Shown here: one piece after another, positions 1-8,704 of the stretch | How positions within the stretch are numbered: position 1 is the stretch's first letter | Layout: each line of letters opens with the position of its first letter | Assembly (NCBI GenBank): GCA_023666125.1 | Contig: JAMPCN010000002.1 | Span: forward strand, 32,776-96,775 | Direction: 5' to 3' | Length of the DNA: 64,000 nucleotides | Source of the DNA: Bacillus sp. (in: firmicutes) | GTDB taxonomy: Bacteria; Bacillota; Clostridia; Lachnospirales; Lachnospiraceae | Translations under genes and position numbers: made by a program | The notes under the pieces: generated by a model | Told to the model about the DNA's origin: nothing | Database searches by the model: none | The model's input: the letters and a program-made list of their open reading frames with translations, nothing else

Positions 1-889
1 TGCATCCCTCTGAAATTGTGATACAGGATAACCAGTTGTTGGCGTCGCCGTCCGGATTTAACGGATTCATGGTAATCTCCGGGATATCGGCAAAAGCCTC
101 TTTGTACTGCTTATAAATCGCTTGTTTGCGCGCCTTATGTTCCTCCAGATGGATAAGCTGTCCCCTGCCGATACCGGCGGTCACATTGCTCATCCGGTAA
201 TTATAGCCTATCTGCGAATGTTGGTAATGTCTCGCCGGGTCTCTTGCCTGTGTCGCCCAAAAGAGCGCTTTCTTAATCGCCTCTTCATCATCCGACACTA
301 ACATGCCGCCGCCGGAAGTCGTAATAATCTTATTGCCGTTAAAAGAATAAATACCGAACTTTCCGAAAGTTCCGGTATGTTTTCCCTTATAGGTACTGCT
401 GAGAGATTCCGCCGCATCTTCAATAAACGGCACGTTATGTTTTTCACAAATCGCCTTCAGTTCGTCAATTTTAGCGGGCGTACCGTACAGATATGCACAC
501 AAAACGGCTTTCGGATTGGGATATTTTTCAAATGCTTTCTCTAAGGCCTGCGGCGACATATTCCAGGTATCGGGTTCCGCATCAATAAAAACAGGCGTTG
601 CCTTTTCATAGACAATCGGATTACAGGTTGCGGAAAAAGTCAAATCCGATACGAATACGATATCCCCTTCTTTGATATTTAAAAGTTTTAACGCCAGATG
701 GATAGCTGCCGTTCCCGAACTTAAACCCGTCGCATATCCCGCTTGCGTATAGTTTACTATTTCATTTTCAAACGCCGTTACATGCGGTCCAAGCGGCGCT
801 ATCCAGTTCGTGTCAAACGCCTCTTTGACAAATTCCCGTTCCTCCTCATGCGTCGTCGGCGACGATAAGTAAATTCTTTTTCTTTCCAT
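1..889 (-). CDS. DegT/DnrJ/EryC1-family sugar aminotransferase, PglE-like (3' end beyond the window)
   Basis: The first 296 codons are present; the C-terminus lies beyond base 1. The start ATG at 889 follows a GAGGAGGA ribosome site. Visible hallmarks of PLP-dependent sugar aminotransferases are the N-terminal LSSGTAAIHLAL segment, the VFIDAEPDTWN strand, the IEDAAES motif, and SFNGNKIITTSGGG, whose lysine would form the Schiff base with PLP. The family moves an amino group from glutamate to C4 of a UDP-4-keto-6-deoxy-HexNAc. The dehydratase that makes such a substrate lies directly upstream in transcription (920-2812), as in PglF/PglE pairs, which supports the UDP-4-amino-sugar (bacillosamine-type) assignment. 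A LegC-like role is the alternative. Family is secure; exact substrate is inferred. Confidence 0.88.
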   Translation of the reverse strand, partial: MERKRIYLSSPTTHEEEREFVKEAFDTNWIAPLGPHVTAFENEIVNYTQAGYATGLSSGTAAIHLALKLLNIKEGDIVFVSDLTFSATCNPIVYEKATPVFIDAEPDTWNMSPQALEKAFEKYPNPKAVLCAYLYGTPAKIDELKAICEKHNVPFIEDAAESLSSTYKGKHTGTFGKFGIYSFNGNKIITTSGGGMLVSDDEEAIKKALFWATQARDPARHYQHSQIGYNYRMSNVTAGIGRGQLIHLEEHKARKQAIYKQYKEAFADIPEITMNPLNPDGDANNWLSCITISEGC

Positions 890-919
890 AAAAAGTCCTC
901 CTCTCAGCCATCTTCACCA

Positions 920-2812
920 TCAAAGGTCTTTTCCATCTCCATAGTGGTATGTCGGCACAATTTTTTGAATCAAAGGTCTGATATCCGAACTTTCAATCAC
1001 ACATTCGTCCTTTAACTCTTTTAACTGCATGAAAAATTCCTGCTCGTCCAGTTCTATCGGCCTGCCGATATGAATCATCTTATTAGCGGTATCTTTCATG
1101 CCCTCCTCATCCATCAATAATTCCTCGTATAACTTTTCACCCGGACGAAGCCCCGTAAATTCTATTTTGATATCCTCGCCTACCCGGTAGCCGGACAGAC
1201 GAATCAGATTTTGCGCTAAATCTAAAATTCTGACAGGTTCTCCCATATCCAGAACGAAAATCTCTCCGCCTTTGGCATAAGCGCCCGCCTGTAATACTAA
1301 CGACACCGCTTCCGAAATCGTCATAAAATAGCGGATAATTTCCGGGTGCGTTACCGTTACCGGGCCGCCTTCCGCAATCTGCTTCTTAAAAAGCGGAATC
1401 ACACTGCCGTTGCTGCCTAACACGTTGCCGAAACGCACCGCCACAAACTCCGTATTGTAATGCTTATTAAACGTCTGAATAATCATTTCGCAGATACGCT
1501 TGCTGGCGCCCATAATATTCGTCGGATTTACCGCCTTATCCGTCGATATCATCACAAAGCGTTTAACGTCGCTCATAGCCGCCGCCTGCGCCGTCTTAAA
1601 AGTACCGAATACGTTATTTTTAATCGCCTCCGTCGGGCTGTCCTCCATAAGCGGCACATGCTTATGCGCCGCCGCATGATAGACGATATCCGGGCGGTAC
1701 TGTGAAAAAATCCAGTTCATACGGTTGGTATTGCGCACGGAAGCTATCAGTACGACCAAATCCAGTTCCGGGTGTTTTCCTTTTAATTCCTGCTGCACTT
1801 CATATACGCTGTTTTCATAGATATCAATAATAATCAACTGTTTCGGCTTATGCTGCGCAATCTGCCTGCAGAGTTCGCTGCCGATGGAACCGCCGCCGCC
1901 AGTGACAAGTACCTTTTTGCCCTGCACATATCCGAGAATGGAATCCATATCAACGCTGATAGGGTCCCTTCCCAGCAAATCCTCAACCTCGATATCGCGC
2001 AATTTGCTGACGCTGACCTCTCCGTTTACCAACTGGTACATACCCGGCAGGGAACGAAGTTTACAGTTTGTGTCCTTACAGATTTCCAGAATATTTCTAA
2101 TTTCCGTTCTGGAGGCGGAGGGCATCGCCACAATAATCTCATCCACGCCGTAAACGTCCGCGCATTCCACAATTTTATCACGTCCGCCCGCAACTTTAAT
2201 GCCCTGTATATATCTTCCCCATTTTCCCTTATCGTCATCAATGATACATTTAATCACCATCGTGGAAAAGTTGCTGTTGACAATCTCTTTAATAATCGCA
2301 TTTGCCGCCTCTCCGGCGCCGATTACCATAACCGAAATCTGATTCTTTTTATTCTGCTGCTTATGCTTGAGGCTCCTGAAAAAACGATAGGAGAAACGGC
2401 TTGCAAACATACAGCTAATTAATAAAAACATATACAGGAAATGATAACTTTTCGGCACTGCCTGTCCTGACACTTTAAAAAACTGTATGCCGATACCGTT
2501 CGTAATCGTCGCAATCACACAGGAGACAACAATATTCTGCAATTCCGTCTCCCCGGCAAATGCCCACAGACTGCTGTATAAATGAAAGAAATAGAAGATA
2601 AGCAGCGTCAGCAAAATATTAATTGGCATAAAACGCTCAATCGGCTGTATGAAATGAGACGGTATCAGTTCCAGGTCAAGTTCATAACGGATTAAAATTG
2701 CCAGATAGCTTGCTATGATAACGCTGATAACATCATAAATGATAAGCGCGGTTCTTCTATAAAATAATTTTACATTAAACGGTTTTCGTTTCTTTTCCAT
2801 ATCTGTAATCAT
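920..2812 (-). CDS. pglF: UDP-N-acetylglucosamine 4,6-dehydratase, long membrane form (PglF/CapD-like)
   Basis: A 630-residue protein with the long-form architecture. There are four N-terminal membrane helices (about 20-140), a first nucleotide-binding domain with VIGAGEAAN (163-171), then the catalytic SDR domain beginning VLVTGGGGSIGSE (301-313). The catalytic STDK lies at 423-426 and a methionine (M434) sits where short-form enzymes such as PseB have the tyrosine. This T-D-K...M arrangement is that of PglF/WbpM-type enzymes, which convert UDP-GlcNAc to the 4-keto-6-deoxy sugar without inversion at C5. It is followed 30 bases downstream by the matching aminotransferase. M5 is a possible alternative start. 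The locus also holds a short-form PseB (30110-31105), so two different dehydratase outputs are likely. Confidence 0.9.
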   Translation of the reverse strand: MITDMEKKRKPFNVKLFYRRTALIIYDVISVIIASYLAILIRYELDLELIPSHFIQPIERFMPINILLTLLIFYFFHLYSSLWAFAGETELQNIVVSCVIATITNGIGIQFFKVSGQAVPKSYHFLYMFLLISCMFASRFSYRFFRSLKHKQQNKKNQISVMVIGAGEAANAIIKEIVNSNFSTMVIKCIIDDDKGKWGRYIQGIKVAGGRDKIVECADVYGVDEIIVAMPSASRTEIRNILEICKDTNCKLRSLPGMYQLVNGEVSVSKLRDIEVEDLLGRDPISVDMDSILGYVQGKKVLVTGGGGSIGSELCRQIAQHKPKQLIIIDIYENSVYEVQQELKGKHPELDLVVLIASVRNTNRMNWIFSQYRPDIVYHAAAHKHVPLMEDSPTEAIKNNVFGTFKTAQAAAMSDVKRFVMISTDKAVNPTNIMGASKRICEMIIQTFNKHYNTEFVAVRFGNVLGSNGSVIPLFKKQIAEGGPVTVTHPEIIRYFMTISEAVSLVLQAGAYAKGGEIFVLDMGEPVRILDLAQNLIRLSGYRVGEDIKIEFTGLRPGEKLYEELLMDEEGMKDTANKMIHIGRPIELDEQEFFMQLKELKDECVIESSDIRPLIQKIVPTYHYGDGKDL

Positions 2813-2821
2813 TCTCTTTTC

Positions 2822-5347
2822 TCAATCTGCATGTTTTACGGTCAATCGCGTATCGCTCAAAAGCGGCGATAACGATGCCAACAGACAAAACGCGGCCGGA
2901 TAACACGGATGGAAAATCCATTCCGTCAGTCCTGCCGTTGCAAACAAAATCAAAAGCGCAAGCGGCAGCGCGGAACACGCCCTGTCATCTTTTCTCCTTT
3001 TATAATAAACCGCCGACTGCACGAACGTAGCAAAGCCAAATAAAATAAATATCATGCCAACCGGTATTCCATAATCGTGTATCGTCTGTAAATAAATATT
3101 ATGGGCATGGATAATAAGCGTGCCGTCCGGCAGCGTAATACCCATATCCTCATGTCCCGTCATATTTCGGTTTTCCCAGTACAATTTAAAAATATCCAGA
3201 CGGCCGTTTGTATATGCCTCGGCATCGCTTTCGGTCTGCTCTTCCGCCTCCTCTGCAGAAACCTCGCCTCCGGACAGTTCGGAAGATGCCACCAGCATTT
3301 TATCCGCCCGGGCATATTCCGCAGAAAAATATTCATTCTCTCTCTGTCTATCATCTTTCACAATTTTATATTGATTAATACATTTCTCTTCCGGAATGCC
3401 CAGCACTTTCATTTCAAACACATGCAAAAATCTCCGGACAGTCATATAATAATAGGAATCCAAATCCCTTCCGTGTATAATCTCGGACGGAAGCTCCTCG
3501 ATTTCCATTGTCTTTGGCTGTGCCACGACTGCCGGGATGATACGCTGCGCCGTAAATACTGCCGGAAAACATACCGCTACGGAAACTATCATAGCCGCCG
3601 CCATCACAAGCAGCGATTTTATTTTATTGCGCATACCAAAACATACTACCGGAATGACAATAAGCGCCGTCACGCCCACCGCCAGATATCCGGTTCTGGA
3701 TAACGTAAAAATAAGATATACGCCGGCAATTCCGAATACCGTCAATTCTTTCCAAACGGCGGAAAGCTTCTGCTGCCTGCGGTATGCGTCCAAAAGCTTT
3801 ACCAGCGCGGCACAGACTGCCAGCGAAAGATATACCGCTGAAACCGTTACGGTATGGAACACGAACGGATAACGGTAATACCGGTAAAACATATATGGTC
3901 TGTGCAATAAACAATACCCCGTCATAACCAAAAAATGAAGCAGGATACCGTTGCATATATTTTGCAGCAGCCTGTCTTTTTTCTCCCAAATCGACATCCG
4001 CAGATAATAGAGGGTAAAAGCGCATACAAGATAAATCGGCCATCCCCTTGTATTTCTAAAAATAATAATCAGGGCAAAAAATATTGCTAAAATCGGCGTA
4101 TACCAAACGCTTATGCTTCTTCCAAAACGTTTTTTAAACTGTCCGCGCACTAACGCCATAATCAGATTGAGAATGATAATGCCTGCCACTACGCCTGCCC
4201 ATACCGTCAGTTTCAGAGCCTGCATGTCCTCTTCCGACTCTATCATCACCGCCTGATTTTGGTAATAAAAATATCCAACCACTGCCGCTATCGCGAGATA
4301 AATCAAATTGGCGATATGGAAAATTTCCTTACGCTTATATGTCATAATGACGGCAAGTCCGAAATAAATCAACATTTCACGGTAGGCAATCGTATGGTGT
4401 ATTTCATACAGACCGTTTACATAGTGAACGCACGCCTGAAGGGCAAGCGCCAAAAACGCCGACTGTAAATAGTCCGTCCATCTGTCACGTAAAACGGACA
4501 TTCCGACATCATGGCTTTTATGGTTTCTCGTATGACGGATGCCATAGAGCAAAATACCCGCCATAATGCAGATACCTGCGGCAAAAAATACATTATTTTC
4601 AGCATACTCCGAAAAGAGCTTACAGGGAAATACGGCAATAAGCGATACAAGCGCGGCGGCAAGCACTACCGGAGTCGCTGTCTTCTTCCAAAGCGTTTCC
4701 ACGGTTAAAAGAGTGTTTCGCGCCATATGCTTTTTATAATATTTTCCGGCACAGGCAGTAATGGCAATTCCACACAGCACAAGGAGAGCATCACATATTA
4801 GTGTTCTGCCCTTTCTAAGCGGAATCTTATATTCATATTCCGTAATGATATTATGCTCTGTATCTTCTATATTTCCGTAATACAACGTTCCGTTGTAAAT
4901 GGTTCCCGAAGTTTCCGTATCTTCATACGCCACATAAATATCCGAAACGCCCTGTATCACATAATAATAGGCTTCTCCGACTTTGGTTTCCTGATTCACC
5001 TGTACCGTGCAAAATCCCGGCATTTCTTTCATATCATCAGTAGAAATAACCTGCTGCATCAGTATATTTCTGGATGCATCATATAAAACAAAATTAAATT
5101 CTTCACCGGCGGATTCATTGAGCAGATATATTTTGATATTCTGCAGATAATCGTATTGGGCGACAAACATCTGCTCCACCACATAATCATTGGTAATCGC
5201 CTCTGACTGCATGGAAATCTGCCGGTTGCTCCCGGAGACTATCTTCTCCGGTACCAGACGAAGCGGCCACAATGTAAGGATAATACAGCATATTACAATC
5301 CATGTTACGCTGCAAACCGCCTGATATCTATTGATAATCTTATTCAT
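2822..5347 (-). CDS. O-antigen ligase/polymerase-like membrane protein with an extra N-terminal extracytoplasmic domain
   Basis: 841 residues. One membrane helix (about 12-29) is followed by a roughly 150-residue, beta-rich, tyrosine-rich segment likely outside the membrane. About ten hydrophobic helices follow. Near the C-terminus a large loop ends in HAHNIYLQTIHDYG, the H-x-H-N type motif of the Wzy_C/WaaL (PF04932) family. Such proteins join lipid-linked glycans to an acceptor or polymerise repeat units at the outer face of the membrane. The usual length is 400-500 residues, so the front domain and long loops are additions. The locus also has an EpsG-type polymerase (37265-38383), so a ligase role here is attractive but unproven. 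It sits 9 bases upstream of the dehydratase gene and has its own putative promoter at 5385-5413. Confidence 0.7.
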   Translation of the reverse strand: MNKIINRYQAVCSVTWIVICCIILTLWPLRLVPEKIVSGSNRQISMQSEAITNDYVVEQMFVAQYDYLQNIKIYLLNESAGEEFNFVLYDASRNILMQQVISTDDMKEMPGFCTVQVNQETKVGEAYYYVIQGVSDIYVAYEDTETSGTIYNGTLYYGNIEDTEHNIITEYEYKIPLRKGRTLICDALLVLCGIAITACAGKYYKKHMARNTLLTVETLWKKTATPVVLAAALVSLIAVFPCKLFSEYAENNVFFAAGICIMAGILLYGIRHTRNHKSHDVGMSVLRDRWTDYLQSAFLALALQACVHYVNGLYEIHHTIAYREMLIYFGLAVIMTYKRKEIFHIANLIYLAIAAVVGYFYYQNQAVMIESEEDMQALKLTVWAGVVAGIIILNLIMALVRGQFKKRFGRSISVWYTPILAIFFALIIIFRNTRGWPIYLVCAFTLYYLRMSIWEKKDRLLQNICNGILLHFLVMTGYCLLHRPYMFYRYYRYPFVFHTVTVSAVYLSLAVCAALVKLLDAYRRQQKLSAVWKELTVFGIAGVYLIFTLSRTGYLAVGVTALIVIPVVCFGMRNKIKSLLVMAAAMIVSVAVCFPAVFTAQRIIPAVVAQPKTMEIEELPSEIIHGRDLDSYYYMTVRRFLHVFEMKVLGIPEEKCINQYKIVKDDRQRENEYFSAEYARADKMLVASSELSGGEVSAEEAEEQTESDAEAYTNGRLDIFKLYWENRNMTGHEDMGITLPDGTLIIHAHNIYLQTIHDYGIPVGMIFILFGFATFVQSAVYYKRRKDDRACSALPLALLILFATAGLTEWIFHPCYPAAFCLLASLSPLLSDTRLTVKHAD

Positions 5348-5384
5348 TGTTTTTAACGCTTTCTATTCTTTTTTCTGTGTCAAC

Positions 5385-5413
5385 ATTGTATCATAACTGC
5401 ATTTATTTTACAA
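5385..5413 (-). promoter_or_regulatory. Putative sigma-A promoter upstream of the ligase-like gene
   Basis: On the minus strand TTGTAA (5408-5413) is separated by 17 bases from TACAAT (5385-5390), which is preceded by an extended -10 TGA. It overlaps the last codons of the upstream gene and lies about 40 bases before the ATG at 5347. A second TTGACA just downstream has no suitable -10. This is a sequence match only. Confidence 0.4.
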
Positions 5414-7235
5414 CTTGCCCAAATTTTTCCTCTTCCAGCATGACCGCGGCAAAAAGCGGCAGTCCGAACCAGAAAATCAAAACATACCTCGGCAGATACG
5501 TCGGGCCAAGCAAAACGGTCAGCCAGATAAGCAATACCAGTAAATACGGAATGAGGATATGATATTTTTTCCGATAAAACACATAGCTGAACACATAGGC
5601 AAAACACCAGAACATACCGCCCGGCGAATACAGCATGGAAAGAATCGGTATCTTTTCCTGCTCTATTTCCAGCGACAATCTTCTGTATGCCTCATCCAGC
5701 CACGGGATTTTACTGTCTCTGACGCCCGGCTGTTCCACTTCATAACCAAAATAGGAACTGTCCTGATAGGTAAAAGTAAACACCGTATTGCCCGCATAGA
5801 CGTTGATTATCGTATCGGGATACCAGAATCCGTAGGAATTCATCAGCCATGCATTGATATAGGAAAGCGGTTTTTTTAAGCCGATTTTTACCCATAGCGA
5901 CAAATATTTGGATTTATCGGCGGCATATGCCGCATTCTGAAAATGATACTTCACCGGGTCAGACAGTTTGGGATTATAAAGCGACAATGCTTCTTCCGAC
6001 AGCACTTCATGCAGCGCGGCAGTCTCATCCGGCGAAAAAACCTCTTTATTAAATTTATAGGTTCTTGCAAGCTGCTGTATCGGCACGGTCAGTATCTCCT
6101 GATTTTCCGTATCCTGCGCATGCAGTGCAAAAGTAAGAGTTTCGTTTATCAAACAATAGGCTGCCAGCACACCGCATAACAGCACGCCCATTTTCTTCCT
6201 GTTCTTTTTATGATACAAAAGAAATACCGGAATCATTAACACAAACGCATAGATACCGTTTTTGCGAAATAGAAGCATCATAAGCGCAGTCAGGATAAAA
6301 AACGCCATGCTCGTTTTAGACGCAAAAAAGTCATCCGGCGAAATCCCCATTTCCAGTACGTTCACTAAAAGCAATAAGAGCGCGACCGTAAAAATTGTAT
6401 CTTTTGCGGAACAGAGCGTAAACATAACGATCACCGGGAAAAATGCAAAATAGAGCAATGATAAAAAATGAATTGCCCTGGACACTTTCTTTTTTCTGAA
6501 ATAGGAAAGCAGACAGGTAAAACCGCCTGCCACGATAACCATCTGCACAATCATATAGCAGGCGATGCCCAGATTATAGGAATCCGTTATCTTATGTACC
6601 GCGCAGATAATCCCGCCCAAAAGCAGTACATGTGTAAGCGGATGATGCGTGGTAAAGACTCTGGAGGCCACCTGTATGTATTCCTCCTGCGCATCATAGA
6701 CGAAAAATCCCGGATAAACGGCTAACAACACGGGAAGCCAGCACAAAAGTAAAAAGAAAAAGGTAAGAATATTGGCATGCCTGACTGCGGCTGCGGGCGG
6801 AGAGGGTATCTTAATATAGGCCGCCAGCCGTTCTTTCCTCTCCTCCATATTGCCTAAAAAATTCCAGGACTTTCGTACCAGAATCGTAAAAAAACAAGTC
6901 AAAACGGGCAGGGAAACCCACAGTTTCCAGTCCTTAAAATCGACGTTTTCTTCCGCCTCCAGCCTGACGCCAAACAACATCGCCGCCGTAAACAGAAATG
7001 ACAAAACACCGGCAATTTTCCACCCCCGCATATCGCGCAAATCAATGGTATGCAGGGATAAATCCATTGCATAAAGAGACAACAGCCACACAAACACGGA
7101 GAAAATACTGTTCGTAAATCCTAACGTATTCGCCTTTAGGTTTAAAATCTGCGGAATACACAAAGTGCCTGCCGTGGCAATGAAAAACGCTATGAAATTT
7201 AAGGTAAACCTGATTTTAAATTCATTCTCTTTCAT
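5403..7235 (-). CDS. Large polytopic membrane protein, DUF6020-like (possible GT-C glycosyltransferase)
   Basis: 610 residues with about twelve or more hydrophobic helices and a roughly 150-residue loop before the last helices. The central FFVYDAQEEYIQVASRVFTTHHPLTH region, with acidic residues in the first large loop and a paired-His stretch, resembles DUF6020 and other GT-C-like proteins that use polyprenyl-phosphate sugars. I chose the ATG at 7235, which has AGAGAG before it, over one at 7256. Both overlap the end of the GT2 gene upstream, suggesting translational coupling. That GT2 is a GtrB-like enzyme that could supply the polyprenyl-linked sugar. No activity can be stated; family recognition is from memory of similar clostridial proteins. 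Confidence 0.55.
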   Translation of the reverse strand: MKENEFKIRFTLNFIAFFIATAGTLCIPQILNLKANTLGFTNSIFSVFVWLLSLYAMDLSLHTIDLRDMRGWKIAGVLSFLFTAAMLFGVRLEAEENVDFKDWKLWVSLPVLTCFFTILVRKSWNFLGNMEERKERLAAYIKIPSPPAAAVRHANILTFFFLLLCWLPVLLAVYPGFFVYDAQEEYIQVASRVFTTHHPLTHVLLLGGIICAVHKITDSYNLGIACYMIVQMVIVAGGFTCLLSYFRKKKVSRAIHFLSLLYFAFFPVIVMFTLCSAKDTIFTVALLLLLVNVLEMGISPDDFFASKTSMAFFILTALMMLLFRKNGIYAFVLMIPVFLLYHKKNRKKMGVLLCGVLAAYCLINETLTFALHAQDTENQEILTVPIQQLARTYKFNKEVFSPDETAALHEVLSEEALSLYNPKLSDPVKYHFQNAAYAADKSKYLSLWVKIGLKKPLSYINAWLMNSYGFWYPDTIINVYAGNTVFTFTYQDSSYFGYEVEQPGVRDSKIPWLDEAYRRLSLEIEQEKIPILSMLYSPGGMFWCFAYVFSYVFYRKKYHILIPYLLVLLIWLTVLLGPTYLPRYVLIFWFGLPLFAAVMLEEEKFGQVVK

Positions 7236-8157
7236 CAATACTCTCTCTAATGACATACTGCGGGGAATTGTTTAACGATATATATATCCGCCCGATATAT
7301 TCTCCGATAATGCCTAACATCAGCATCAGCATTCCGCCGATGAACATAACGGATGCCATCAGGGAGCTGAATCCGATAACTACATTGGGATTCACAAGTT
7401 TCTTAATAATCGTATATACGCCATACAAAAAGCCCGCCACGGAAGCCATCGCGCCTACCGCCGTAGCCACCCTGAGCGGCTTGATGCTAAACGCCGTAAA
7501 ACCGTTAAACCAGAGTGCAAACAGTTTGCCTATCGTATAACCGGAGGCGCCGACCTCCCGCTCTCTGTGATGAACGTCCACGTTCGCAATCTTATCGGTC
7601 GCGCGAAGCACCAGGCCTATGACATACGGATAAGGATTGGCATAGCGTATCATTTCCTCTACGATAAATCTTTTTACCGCAAAATAACTGGAAACATATA
7701 AATTTTTCGGTTTTCCGAGCATGATTCTCGTCATCCATTCATTGACTTTACTGCCGAGATTCCGGAATGCGGAATGCTGCTTATGCTCATATTTGGCATA
7801 CACCGCGTCATATCCTTCCTCTATTTTGGCAAGCAGCTTCCCGACCTCGTCCGCCGGCGTCTGTCCGTCGTCGTCCAGACAGACCGCCACATCACCGTGT
7901 ACATAGTGGAATCCCGCCATCAAAGCCGCGTGCTGTCCGAAATTTTTTGCCAGATTCACGCCGCATATTTCTTTTCTGTCCGCACAAAGCCTGCGGATGA
8001 CCTCAAACGTTTCATCCGGAGAATTATCGTTTACCAGAATGATTTCGTAGCGGTACTTTTGTAATTGTTCCATGGCCACGCTGATTTCGTCCACCACTTT
8101 TTCGATTGTCGCCGCGGAACGGTAACAGGGTATTACAAAACTGATTAATTGCTCCAT
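7222..8157 (-). CDS. GT2 glycosyltransferase, GtrB/ArnC-like (polyprenyl-phosphate sugar synthase type)
   Basis: 311 residues. An N-terminal GT-A domain starts FVIPCYRSAATIEKVV, with nucleotide-binding VNDNSPDET and a CLDDDGQ metal/nucleotide motif. Two C-terminal membrane helices (about 230-285) end in the GEYIGRIY signature typical of enzymes that transfer a sugar from a nucleotide to undecaprenyl phosphate at the inner leaflet. Its start is preceded by GGAGGAGG and it overlaps the acetyltransferase gene upstream by 13 bases. The downstream polytopic protein (5403-7235) could use its product. The sugar is unknown. A second enzyme of the same design lies at 42419-43348. Confidence 0.85.
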   Translation of the reverse strand: MEQLISFVIPCYRSAATIEKVVDEISVAMEQLQKYRYEIILVNDNSPDETFEVIRRLCADRKEICGVNLAKNFGQHAALMAGFHYVHGDVAVCLDDDGQTPADEVGKLLAKIEEGYDAVYAKYEHKQHSAFRNLGSKVNEWMTRIMLGKPKNLYVSSYFAVKRFIVEEMIRYANPYPYVIGLVLRATDKIANVDVHHREREVGASGYTIGKLFALWFNGFTAFSIKPLRVATAVGAMASVAGFLYGVYTIIKKLVNPNVVIGFSSLMASVMFIGGMLMLMLGIIGEYIGRIYISLNNSPQYVIRESIDERE

Positions 8158-8702
8158 ATATCTGCCTCCTCCGGCGCCTTTGCATCTGCACTCTTTTTGA
8201 CCACATAAAAAACCACTGTTCTGGAAATGCCGTCAATGATAATTTCTTCTTTCTTATTTTTCACTAACTGAAAACCCGCTCTTTCATAACTTGTCCGCGC
8301 CCCGGTATTATCCGCAAACACTCGTAAAAATACAAAAGCAAGCTGCATATCCGAAAAAGCGTAGGAAAGCGCAAGCCGCGCCGCCTGCGTTCCGTATCCT
8401 CTGCCGACGGCGTCATCTTCCCCGATAAAAATACCGTATTCGGCGCATTTTCTTCCTCTGTCAATATCCCGGAAATATACGCTGCCCACCGCACGCTCAG
8501 TCTCTTTTTCACAAATGATAAACTGCACCACATGTCCGGGTTCCACCTGTGTTTTTATCCAGTCCAAATGCCCCTGCCTCGTAAACAACCCCTGATAAAT
8601 AAAATTATGGCGGACACGCGGATTATTCCGCCATGCTATGATATTGTCCGTATCGGAAATTTCCATTGGCCGCAAGTAAATGACATCCGTTTGTAACCGC
8701 AT
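8145..8702 (-). CDS. GNAT N-acetyltransferase, PseH/WecD-like
   Basis: 185 residues with a complete RimJ-type GNAT fold: IYLRPMEISDTDNIIAWRN at the front, the acetyl-CoA motif GRGYGTQAARLAL in the middle, and a late NTGARTSYERAGF segment. The WRNNPRVR stretch is typical of sugar-nucleotide acetyltransferases such as PseH, which acetylates the 4-amino group of UDP-4-amino-4,6-dideoxy-beta-L-AltNAc. All other Pse pathway genes are in the window and this is the only acetyltransferase next to sugar genes, so PseH is my first choice. WecD (for the WecE product, two genes away) and a PglD substitute (for the PglE product) are real alternatives. Transcribed with its neighbours, 2 bases after the gene upstream. 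Confidence 0.75.
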   Translation of the reverse strand: MRLQTDVIYLRPMEISDTDNIIAWRNNPRVRHNFIYQGLFTRQGHLDWIKTQVEPGHVVQFIICEKETERAVGSVYFRDIDRGRKCAEYGIFIGEDDAVGRGYGTQAARLALSYAFSDMQLAFVFLRVFADNTGARTSYERAGFQLVKNKKEEIIIDGISRTVVFYVVKKSADAKAPEEADIWSN

Positions 8703-8704
8703 TT

